DNA of 64,000 nt from Pseudoscleropodium purum. Its lineage: Eukaryota > Streptophyta > Bryopsida > Hypnales > Brachytheciaceae. Each line of letters begins with the position of its first letter. The stretch's first letter is position 1. The position numbers and the translations under genes are program-made. The stretch lies in NCBI GenBank assembly GCA_963969395.1, contig OZ017796.1:16246501-16310500 (forward strand), in the 5' to 3' direction. Below the pieces are notes generated by a model, which made no database searches, was not told the origin of the DNA, and worked only from the letters and a program-made list of their open reading frames with translations. Of the stretch, positions 1-9,880 are shown in pieces.

Positions 1-2136
1 AAAATTTCACAAGAATTGTATTCAACAAACATTGCACCAAAAAGGACTTGTCCTAAAGTAGAAAATGGTTTAGGATCATGCCTCAAGGTTTTAACCTCTA
101 AAAGTTCAAGGAGTTTGGACAAAACACAAATGTGTTATAAAATATAATTTCTAGAATTTTTTTTGAAGTGTGCATCAATGAAAATAATGTGAAGTACGAA
201 AGTAAAAAGTATTCATACAATCAAAATTACAAAATTATTTTCAGATTCTCTTTAAATGAATTTTGAAAATATAACTTCAAAAATTCACCAAAAATACAAT
301 ATTTCTTTAGCATTTGAAATTTTTTGATTGGGCAAAATTGTAATTTCTATTGATTTGTAAAAAAATGTGTAAGATTTAGTAATGGGAACACCAAGACTTT
401 TCCCAAATAGTGAGATTTTTAACATTATGCAAATTCTAAATACTTTGCATTATTTTTCTTTTAATTTTTCTTTGTTTGCAATAGTCTTAGTATTCACTAT
501 AAAGAAAGAAAGACAAGCCAATCTTTTTAAACAAAAAATAAATAAATTTTTTTCCACCCAAAAATGCTGTCCAAAGTTGGAAAAAGGATTACTTGGGTAT
601 TTAGGGGTTAAAGATTAATTCATTATTTGGCATCAATATTGTTGCGATACAAGAACATTCTAATATATTCCAAAATATTATGTATATGCTAAGTAGAATC
701 TATAGATTCCAAAAGATTCCATGAGATTCTATAAAATTATAAAAAGATTCCAAAAGATTTCAAAAAGATTCTTGAACTTTCTAAAAATTTTACAAAATTA
801 TGTCAAGTTATGACCACTATAGTCCAAAAGAATAGAAGATTATTGATTTTGGTCCAAGAGAATACATTATATATTGAACCAAGAGAAAACCTATTGATGT
901 GGTCTAGAAAAAAGCATTTGAATTCTAAAAATCAATTTTATATTGGTACCAACAGACGTGTGTTGGTTTTGTCTTGGTTTTTAGCAGTCTTCTAGTAGTG
1001 AACTTTCTCTTACAAGATAAAGATTATAAGTAAGCAAAATGTAATCTTAGTAGGGAACATTCACACCAAAGGAACACATCTTAATTCTAAGAAAGATGGG
1101 ATAACTTCACTACAAGATAGTTGTCTCTTAAACTTCAAAGTTGGGAGTCCTTTTGTTTTCCATGCATTGCAACTCTTTTCATGGTCGAAATTAAGATACT
1201 CAACTTTACCTTGAAATTATGGGACACTATACATAGAATGATTGGATTTGGACTACAAAGAGGGAGGTTTTGCATTGGCAAAAGCTGCATGCAAGAAAAT
1301 TTGAGGTGATACTTTATTTGAAAAATGTGCCACTGCTAGAAGGAATTAGCCAATCGTAGTGTAGTTGCTTGTTCCATATGCACTAACAATGTACTGAAGG
1401 CTACGCTAAATAAGGTAGGAGGCTCTAAAAGCAACCCTTTAAGTGCTGATCCACCTTTTTCATAGGTTTGCATCAACAAAAAAATTTTTAGCTCATTTTT
1501 CAGAGAAAGAAAAATGAATGCCTATTGTAACACAAGTGGTTTCATATTTTTTGAAGCATTTTTGAATTAATTACGAATTTTCAAAGATTTCTGTAGTAGG
1601 TACCTATTTGTGACCATAGGTCTCCCAAAATCTGTCCCCTTGCAACTTCTAAAGCGATTTCTGAACCATGGAGGAAATGATTGGCTCTTGGAATAAAATA
1701 AGTAAATTTTTCTTGATTCATTCAATAGCAACAGTGGTCCGTTTAAAGATCACCTGCCATCCATTTTACAATCAGCTATGGGGCAGTTGCAAGGAGAGGG
1801 TCGCAATTACAGCCTCTTACCTTACCTTCCTTTTCAAAAAATTTCAAAAATGTTATGGTGAGTGGGGTTATTTTTGTCCTCTCAAAAGGGTAAGATGTCC
1901 CGCTTTGGATTAGTGAGGCCCACAGCAATTGCTCTCAAAAGTGAACCCAATGGTTTTCGAACAAGTGCTCGTGCCACGAAGTCCATGGTGCTCATCAGCC
2001 ACCACTTCAACCTCGCCTGGCCATGATCCGTCGGCAGCTGGGCAGACGTTCAATTGTGAGCTCATGTTTTGCAGCAACTTAATTCTCTTGCATTTGCGCA
2101 TTCTTCCACATTTGCACAGTTACCGGATCTTTAGCG
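1..2136. other. AT-rich intergenic region upstream of the aldo/keto reductase gene
   Basis: I see no credible gene here. The first 1.9 kb is AT-rich with only short chance ORFs. The segment ending near 617 carries TTTAGGGGTTAAAG, the right-hand end of the inverted-repeat family described at 21998; its partner end is not visible and may lie left of the window. Positions 655-780 are a degenerate tandem run of an AAAAGATTCC-like word. From about 1910 the base composition becomes richer in GC, which fits the promoter and 5' leader of the gene starting at 2137. Confidence 0.6.
655..780. repeat. Degenerate tandem repeat of an AAAAGATTCC-like unit
   Basis: The words GATTCC, GATTCT and AAAAGATT recur about every 10-20 bases (for example CCAAAAGATTCCATGAG and AAAAAGATTCCAAAAGATT). 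This is a low-complexity tandem array without coding potential. Confidence 0.55.
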
Positions 2137-4512
2137 ATGTCAATCCGGCAGCTAGTCGTCGCTTCTCGTCCTGTTGCCCCAGAATCTCACGCATTCTCCC
2201 ATTTACGCAGAACCCAATTGTCGAGAAATTGTAGCCTTTCTTCTGTCACCACTCTCTCTCGACAAGTCTCCCAGAGATTAGGTCTCGGAGATGGTCACGG
2301 AACATGCGAGGGAACTCGGAATGTGGTGAGCCATGGCGAGCGCAGCAAATGGCGAGCGCAAGCCTCGTCAGGGACTGCGCAATCGAAGGCAGTGGCGGTG
2401 GAGACGGTCGGATTTAACGACGGAAGCGCCACCAGATTTTCTCCGTTGATCAATGGATGCTGGACTTTGGCTGGTGGCCATGGCCGCATTGACGAGGGCG
2501 AGATTCTCCAGGTGATGGAACTGTATGCTCGGAGTGGATTGACGAGCTTCGACACGGCGGATATCTATGGACCCAGTGAGAGTGTGCTTGGTGCGTTCCG
2601 GAAGCAATGGCTCAAGGCGAAAGAACAAGACGATGGGTTACGCGACGTTCAGGCATGGCTTTGATTGCCTTCTCATTCCTTTACAATTCGGAGTATGCAC
2701 AACTCTAGGGACTAGGTATTGGTAATCAAGGATATGGTTATAAAAAGTACCGAGAAATAATTTGCAAGTAAATATGAAGGGAGCGACGAAGGCACTAACT
2801 TGCAAATAGATGTTGCTTATTGCCTTGTTGATTTTCATTATCGGATGTAATGCTAATGAATTAAACTTACAACCAATTTCTTATCCTTTCAGAATTCGAG
2901 TATCGAATTTTAAGATCATGTTGTGTTTGGTCAACATTCAAATTGAGTACTGGCAAGTATACTACCGACAAAAGGGTCATAGATGATAACAGTCCAAATT
3001 CAATCTTGCACTTTGAGCTTGAGGGTAAGGTTGTGCACCTGAATCTTATTGCTTGGAAATCGTCCTAATCAGATTCTGCAAGGGTTGTAAGAAAAATTGA
3101 GAGGGGTTGGCATTTTGGATTGTAATCCTCCTCCTCTCAACCCTTTGCACTGACACATTAGCTTCAATATCCTGCTTTGGGAACATGATGTAGCATGCTG
3201 TGAATAGAAAAGCGTTGATTTCGTCACTCCTTTGTAACGCGACATTTCGTTGTGGAGCAGATCTTCACAAAGTTTTGCCCGAACATCTTTCGCATGAAGA
3301 TGACCCCGCAAGTTGTAGAGCAATCCATAATGCGATCCTTGGCAGCCTTGCGGGTTCCGAAACTTGACCTCGTGCAGATGCACTGGTGGGACTACGACAT
3401 GGCTGGCATGGTGGATGTGGCGAAGTCGCTTGCAGATTTGAGGGAGAAAGGTCTAATCACAAGCATTGGTGTCACGAACATGAGCACTGAGGCTCTTGCT
3501 CAGATCACTGACGCAGGGGTTCCTGTTGTTTGCAACCAGGTACTGGTCAATTTCTGTGAACTCATGGGTCAGACATTTTCATGTCATGCTGTAGAGGTGG
3601 AACAGGGCTTTTCATAAAATTACTTATGTTTCAGGAATTTGTAGACAGTTTCAGAAAAGGAAATTGTACTCATAATTCATGGGGAGGTCTCCCCTGTGGT
3701 CAAGGTGATCACGTGGAGACCTCCCAAAGGATCTTTTGGAAGTCTTTGAATGATCATTGTGACCTTAGAGAGACCTCCCATATATCATGGTGAATATTCT
3801 CTTTACGATGTTGTCTAAAAGTTCCTGAAACAGATTAATTTTACTGAAAACATTGTTGTGACTAAACGTGACTTCGTCACAATCTCATTGCATATACCGT
3901 ATAGGTCATAGAACACCTCCAAGGAGGATCTCAAGAAATTGCTTTTATAGACAACCAAACCAGCGTAGATTCTTATACCTATGTAAATGAACTCCTGAAC
4001 CTGTGTTCCATATTTGACAGGTACAGTTCTCGTTGCTGGATCAACGACCACGAATGGCAATGCTCAAATATTGTGAGGAACGAGATATCAAGCTGTTCAC
4101 GTATGGGACGCTTGCAGGGGGATTACTGTCCAACCGGTATTTCGAGGAAGGCAAGAAACGCCTCTTTGGCAAAGTGAGTTACAGAACTCCAGACCTCAAC
4201 ACGTCCAGTTTGAAAATGTACTGGCGCATTGTGCGAGAGGCAGGCGGAGAAGACTATTGGAGGAAGCTACTGAGTACCTTGGGCGAAATTGCCGCTTCTA
4301 AGGAGGTTAGCATTGCTGCAATTGCACTAAAGTGGGCTATGCAGCAAGGACCTGTGCATCCTATCATTGGGCTGAGAAACGCTACTCACTTAGACGATAA
4401 TTTGACGCCCTTAAAGTTCTCCTTTGAACCTTCCGAATTGGACCAAATTGAAGAAGTTCTGAAAACAAGTCAAGGACCTCTAGGGGATTGTTACGAAATG
4501 GAGCGGAGTTAA
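2137..4512 (+). CDS. Aldo/keto reductase, NADP-linked oxidoreductase type, probably plastid-targeted
   Basis: Three coding exons (2137-2652, 3261-3539, 4021-4512) give 428 residues. Residues 1 to about 85 are rich in Ser and Arg and poor in acidic residues, like a chloroplast transit peptide. The AKR barrel follows. The catalytic tetrad is visible: D139 and Y144 in FDTADIYG, K176 in IFTKFCPN, and H213 in QMHWWDYD. The segments LFTYGTLAGGLLS and PIIGLRNATHLDDNL match the plant and cyanobacterial subgroup of AKRs that resembles Arabidopsis At1g06690 (remembered, not aligned). The family reduces carbonyl substrates with NADPH; the substrate here is unknown. Exon 1 is best ended at CAG followed by GC, a non-canonical GC-AG intron, because that restores the expected VQIFTKF. 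The start is the first ATG of the open frame. The 3' end converges with the PIH1 gene, leaving 342 bases between the stop codons. Confidence 0.88.
3677..3790. repeat. Small inverted-repeat element in intron 2 of the aldo/keto reductase gene
   Basis: The word GGGAGGTCTCCC near 3681 is itself a near-palindrome. Its half GAGACCTCCC recurs at about 3716 and 3771. The segment begins TTCATGGGGAGGTCTC and ends GAGACCTCCCATATATCATG, which are imperfect inverted ends. A length of about 114 bases fits a MITE or foldback insertion. No clear target duplication was seen. Confidence 0.4.
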
Positions 4513-4854
4513 TAGACGAATTCAGAAAAAAAAAATTCAGGTAATGTAATTCGAAAGCTTGCCGAATGAATCCTCAGCATTGCATACACACTTACAAATT
4601 TGACAGAGAGCAACGATTCTGATGCATTTTGAGCTTGATATAGCGTTGCCTTTGTTAGCATAATCCTGTTGGCAATAGCCGTGTTCGTCTTCTATTCGTA
4701 TCGCATAGAATGGCGTGCTGACTTTGCTTCTTAAAAATCAGAGACTTTTGTCCCAACGATCGCTTTAAGACCACTGTTTCACGTGTCGAAATCTTGTGCT
4801 TCCTCTGTGATTTGCCTGAGTGGGTCTTAATGATAGTCAGGCACTTTCTGTGGA
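4513..4854. other. Convergent intergenic space (shared 3' ends)
   Basis: This is the gap of 342 bases between the stop codons of the aldo/keto reductase (+) and the PIH1 gene (-). It must hold both 3' untranslated regions. An A-run follows the first stop near 4526-4534. No gene is seen. Confidence 0.6.
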
Positions 4855-7800
4855 TCATAGTTTCAGTTTCAACGCTTGTGCATATGTATAAATTGGGAGT
4901 TCAAATCTGAGGATCCTATCATATTTTTTGTACTCGGCTTGCACTCCAGTTGGTGAGACATAGAATTGCAGTTTTACCTGCGTTTAGAACCAAAAATTCG
5001 ACGATGAAACCACGCAAGATCCAGGAATGACTGCAGGTTTCGGTTATTATAATTGATGTTGTGAGACGCACCTGTAAAGGACCATAAGCCTTAGTATCGA
5101 TGAAGATTTCTGTGCTCGTCATGTGTACATGCATGTCCTCCAAACCAATCTGCCACTCAGATCCAAGGAATTAGCAACTAGAAGGTTAAAGTTTTGCGAG
5201 ATTATATAGATCGTAAACAGCCATGGTTATCCGAAGGTAGTTTGATATGGGAGAAGGCATCAACGACCCACAACTAGAGTCTGACAATATTGGGTTTCAC
5301 TATAAGGGCCATGTTTGATTGGGAGATTGCACAGGTCAAAGTAACAAGCTGAAAATTAGAATCATGTGCAATTAGGAAAGAGTTGACAACTCAAAAAGCA
5401 CTTGATTTTTACTACTTTAAACAACGAATTATTTAGAGTTGATAAAGATCCGAGTTTGTGAAATTAATGGCACGCGCAAGAAACAGAATTGTAGATTTTT
5501 TTGTAGTGCTCATACTGGAAATTTGAAAACTAACTATTTTGGCTTAAATAAGCTTAAAATAATCCATTGCAGTTGTGACAACTTATGACGCATTTGTGTT
5601 AACAAATGTCCAATCCACCTTAAAGAGATAGTCTGAAACCTTGTGAAGTCAAATACTTTTAGCATGCCACATAGGAGCCATATAGCACGACCTCTTCATC
5701 CTTATTCTTGTTACGTGAACTTGGGGTTTAAAGTTGACGTTGAACAAAACAAGGTAACACAAACAACAATGGTTTTACTAATCATTCAAGGTAGGATTTC
5801 TTGTTATCTCGAGACTTTCAATTCAACTTGTGCAATATAAAGTGTCCGTAAGCATAAGTTGGTGTTCAGGGTGATGCTTACAAAGTTCAAAGGAAAAGTG
5901 ACAATAATGACAATAGTGACCACTGGCCTGCCGACGTATTCAGTTTGTACTTTGGGTGTTGTCAGGTTTTCCTCCAGGGTTTCGTATGGAGAATCATCTT
6001 GTTTCGATCCATCACATTCTTCAGATTTCTCCATATTTTTCTTCAGCTTCTGGGACTTGAATTTAGCTGCAGGGGTCTTCTTTGCAGTTGTATCATTGGA
6101 CTTGGTAGAAGATATCTCTAGGTTCGGGACAGGAGACTTAGTATTCAGGTCCGGTGCTTGAGAAGAAATATCTGGTGCTGGTGCTGGAGTAGTCAACTCA
6201 CGAAACATACCTGTTGGTAGCCATGGCTCTGCGAGGGAGCAATGCGAAGGCGAGGGCTCTTTCTGAGGGTGAGACCCAGTCAAGGTATACAACTTCTATT
6301 TAAATCACTCCTGGACTTCAACCGAACGTATTCACAAGAAGTGGTCAAGGGTCACTGCACCGCTGACCTCATAATATATCTCCTTAGTAATCATGAGGTT
6401 AAGATTATGGAAGAGAACTGGGATGGACTTTCAGTGCAGTAACGCTATTTCAGGTGGACTGCAGTATTCAGTGCACATAAAATATCTGCATAATCCTGGG
6501 AACGGATGCTAACCAGGGACTCCATGATGACACAGACTGTCGTCCAACTTTCTCAGAAGAGAAGGATATAAATCTGTCTCCTTGTGATTCTGAGACGCGA
6601 GCGGGCTCGCTTGATGAACCTAGTTGCGATGTTTTGGAGTCGACACCTTGTGCCGTTTTGTCTTGATGATTCTTAGGCGCCACTTCGTACTTGTCAGGAT
6701 CTGAAAGGTAAAATTCGGGTACCCATTCTGGTAACTCTCGATACCGATCACTATTGACAATTTCATCGGATATGCAGCTCTCCTGGACTTCGTCATCTGA
6801 TAAATTTCTGCCGTGTTTGTCACGTAAAAGCAGAGGAATGGCGGGTTCTGCATCGTCATCTTCATCTGAGAACTCAAATATTGGGGACATGTGAGATAAA
6901 TTCAATCCCTTGAAGAAAAATTGATGAATAACCACTCTTTGGTTTGATTCTCTTTCCTACTGTCTCTTACAATAAAATGTTACAATATTTTAGATAACAG
7001 CTCACAAAGACGTTAAAATGGGAAGATCGTATTGCTGGTACTGAAATCTCATGGTATTTATGAGATCCACAATTGCTTACTGCAAGATTTGATAGGGTGG
7101 GGGAGAGTACCAGGAAGTTCAGTAATGATTGGTCCCTTCTTGGGATCAACCCGAATGATATGTTTGCCGACCTCCTTTCCTTTGTATTTTCTTCCCTCCA
7201 GGAGTTTGAAGTCTGTTGCCATGGTTAAGCACACAGTCACTCAGAAACCCTGGTCTGAGTCACTGTGCAAGTGAGTTGCCGTTCAAGGTGATTCCGTGTA
7301 ATTGACACAACATAAGCGCTTAAGATTTTCTATCAGTATTTTGCTTGTACACTTTCAGCGGCTGGTGATGTTGATTTAAGATGAAGCGGATAGAGTAAAT
7401 TTGGTTTGATAGAGAAAAGTTACCAGAGCTGAGCTGGGTCTTGTATTTTTGACTCAGCCATGCGAAAGCCAAATCGATGATGAAGACCTTGAGTGGCTTC
7501 ACGGACATGGCCGATTCTACCACCGTGCGATTGTAACACACGTCGTAAATCACATACATTTTCCCTTCTGTACAGACACATTGCGCACTGAAAGCATCAG
7601 AGTTCTTACTTTTGTCTTAACCCCTGAAGGTTCATGACTATGTTTCACCAAAAAACACTTCAAAACTGTCATTTCTAGTGCAATAAAATTTGACATAATA
7701 GGGACCTGCCCGAAATCCTAAAAACCCATTCCAGGACTTTGAACCTTTAGGGGTTAATCTTCAGAACATGTTTATGTATGTAGACCCATGCAGAAAAGCA

Positions 7801-8713
7801 ATATTTTTGCCTGAGTTGGAAGGTTATCACCCCTAACTCTTATCCTTCTGCAAAACAGGGTCCAGACAACTGCAAGGGAAGCGCACATCTGGACAATCTG
7901 GATCGTTAGCTGGATCAAAATGCTGAAGCTTTTTCCTGATTTCGTCAATGTTCTCTACCGTGTCCTCGCCATAGTCCGGAGGTTGAATCTGACCCACGGC
8001 AAACAACCGAGTGTTGAATTCATTGGCAGACATTTATTTAAAAATAAGCATCAATTACTGTATCCACTAATACAAGGAATGAAGATACTACGCTCTTCCA
8101 TTATCGACATAAATTCGATGAGGTTAGGTTGCTACAGCTATTGACAAGAAGCAATTAGGTCAAGAACTTGAAACCTGATGGCGCGAATAGAATGTAATGG
8201 GGTGCAAATTATTACCTTATGGGAACCGCACATATTGATGTACACACTCTGCTGCTTCTCATTCTTCGTCTTGAGTACGAAGAAAGGCTTAGGAATAACC
8301 TCATCACTTGTGGGAGCCAGTTCCGGCTGTGTGGCATGTGATGGAATTTTCAAGCCTTCTTCGATGGGGCAGTCTTTGGGGAGGCTGCTTTGCATGGCTC
8401 CAAGCAAATGCTATTCCTCAAACAAACCCAAACCACCTTCGTAAATTTTCATACAGCTTGCAAAATATTTGAAGACCTCAGATAAATTGAACAACACATC
8501 GGGAAAGTAGAATCGACATTCATACGAAATGGTTGGACCTAAAGTTTGGTCAGGAGATGACTTAAGTAGAGAATTCACATCAAGTTCGGGATTGGGTTGG
8601 CCAACTCCTTCGGCTCGGGCATTTTGGTATGCCATAAGCATTTTCATTACACTCTCAACCTCAGTGTCCGAGACCCCAACAGCAGGCTCAGGATCGCGAT
8701 AATGAACCTCCAT
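4855..8713 (-). CDS. PIH1 and CS domain protein, probable axonemal dynein preassembly factor (MOT48/PIH1D-like)
   Basis: Nine exons keep one frame: 8713-8539, 8397-8216, 7988-7838, 7567-7424, 7212-7111, 6865-6534, 6262-5882, 5149-5072 and 4977-4855, giving 555 residues. The PIH1 domain covers roughly residues 70-255, with the hallmark segments EVIPKPFFVLKTKN, VYINMCGSHK, MYVIYDVCYN and KKGPIITELP. Residues 252 to about 470 are acidic or Ser/Pro/Lys-rich and look disordered. The last 80 or so residues form a CS/p23-like fold (RPVVTIVIIVTFP, then EIFIDTKAYGPLQ, then YDRILRFELPIYTY). PIH proteins work with HSP90 and R2TP-like complexes to fold dynein heavy chains in the cytoplasm. In plants, such genes belong to lineages with swimming sperm. 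I place it near MOT48/PIH1D rather than Kintoun, but the subfamily is uncertain. The start ATG lies just 29 bases after the stop of an upstream small gene on the same strand. Confidence 0.82.
7617..7757. mobile_element. Short TTAACCCC-ended inverted-repeat element in intron 3 of the PIH1 gene
   Basis: The left end TTAACCCCTGAAGG and the right end CCTTTAGGGGTTAA are inverted copies enclosing 141 bases. The interior (AAAAAACACTTCAAAACTG, then TTTCTAGTGCAATAAA) resembles the left part of the larger element at 21998 (AAAACACTCAAAACTG, then TTTCTATAGCAAAAAG). It is therefore an internally deleted member of the same family, inside the intron between coding exons 7838-7988 and 7424-7567. Confidence 0.72.
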
Positions 8714-8742
8714 TATTTTTCTTGGACAAATATTCTAAATGC

Positions 8743-9294
8743 TCATCTCTTTCGAAATCCAAACTGCTCACTCACGGCTGTTCCTGTGCGTTTAAGCATT
8801 TCATATTCGAACTTTTTAATGCGGTTACATACCCAAACTATTCTATGAGGTCGAACAGCTTGTTGAATACGGTGTGTATCAGCTATTAGCAACTATATAG
8901 ACCAGAAATTGTAGAAAATGACAAATATAACGATGAAACGACCTACATGATGCGGAAAGTTGCCCCATGGGATTCGTCAGGCCGGGTCTTAACAACTCAC
9001 CTGTCGTCAAAAGGAATTGAAAGCCAGTTTAATGTTGTCAGCGTTTCCAAATCGCTGCCAAAATTGGTCACAACTTAAAGCGTGTCTTCAGCATAATGCA
9101 GATCACAGATGATCACCGAACCACACTGAATAATGAATGTATGAAGTACATCTGATGCAATGGAGGTATTCAATAACAGGGGTAGACTTACCAAAAATAT
9201 TCCATATCGGACGCTCCTGGCTCCATCTCTTATCATAGAGGCAACCGTGTTCGTCAGCAGCTATTACCGTTGGAGTCGAGATAGTAGCAGGCAT
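8743..9294 (-). CDS. Small three-exon gene, 91-residue protein of unknown function
   Basis: This gene is too broken up to appear as one ORF. Exons 9294-9192, 9073-9001 and 8842-8743 join in phase (lengths 103, 73 and 100) into 91 codons plus a stop. The donors are TTTTTG|GTAAGT and GACAG|GTGAGT, both strong; the acceptors end TTTAAG and CTCATAG. The introns are 118 and 158 bases. The protein has no signal peptide or membrane segment. It is rich in Trp and Arg, with ERPIWNIF, LNWLSIPFDDR and a basic C-terminal half containing RIKKFEYEMLKRTG and ending FGFRKR. I do not recognise the family. The position immediately before a dynein-assembly gene might hint at a flagellar role, but that is only inference. 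An artefact from chance splice sites is possible; three consistent phases and two strong donors argue against it. Confidence 0.5.
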
Positions 9295-9880
9295 TAGCAA
9301 TTATCATCGTCAAATTTCGGATATTATCACTCTGGCTCGCATTATTTTGGGGATCTTGCAAAATTTGAAAAGAGTTACATGACGCAATAATCAGAGGATA
9401 CACAAAAATTTCGACACACGGCGCACTCCTAAGAGAGCGTATTGACGCAATACATGTTTCAGACAGATAAAATACACTGAAATGTTCGAATTAAAATTGT
9501 ATACAAAGAGGCGATAAGGCATCGCACAAAAGTACATAAAGGGTTATGCTGTCGATTCTCTCCTAAGAGACAAGGGTGAGAACACTCACCGTCATTAAAA
9601 AAAATAACTGTGTAAATTCTTCAGAGAAGCTACCTACAATTACAGATGACAACCTAATTCTGACACAAACTGTAACTCCTCTGACCAAGGCGAAGAGGAA
9701 ATTCTGATCAGCTAAGCTCTTCCAAGGGAGACCTGCGCAACTAATCTAACGTCTATAGCTTACATTTCAACGATCTGCCCTTCAGTAAAACTTTAAGAGT
9801 CTATTTAACAATAGTGTCATGAGTCGCGGTGGAGTTCAGAGAAAGATTAAGAAAGTCCAGAAAGATGCTTTCGGACGGAA
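9295..9880. other. Intergenic region between CAP-D2 3' end and the small gene
   Basis: These 586 bases should contain the CAP-D2 3' untranslated region (the part nearest 9880) and the promoter of the 91-residue gene (the part nearest 9295), since both genes are read on the minus strand. I see no gene or repeat in it. Confidence 0.55.

Noticed and set aside
3050..3260. A possible extra aldo/keto reductase exon in intron 1
   Set aside because: The family segment is already continuous from VQ to IFTKF across 2652/3261, and the frames here do not resemble the family.
5859..6161. A 100-codon plus-strand frame
   Set aside because: It is the shadow of exon 7 of the PIH1 gene, which encodes the Ser/Pro/Lys-rich linker on the minus strand.
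8735..8777. Fusion of the small gene to PIH1 by splicing GCC|GTGAGT to the acceptor ATTTAG
   Set aside because: The frame would be kept, but the intron would be only about 41 bases, below the usual minimum for plant introns; reading through to the stop is simpler.
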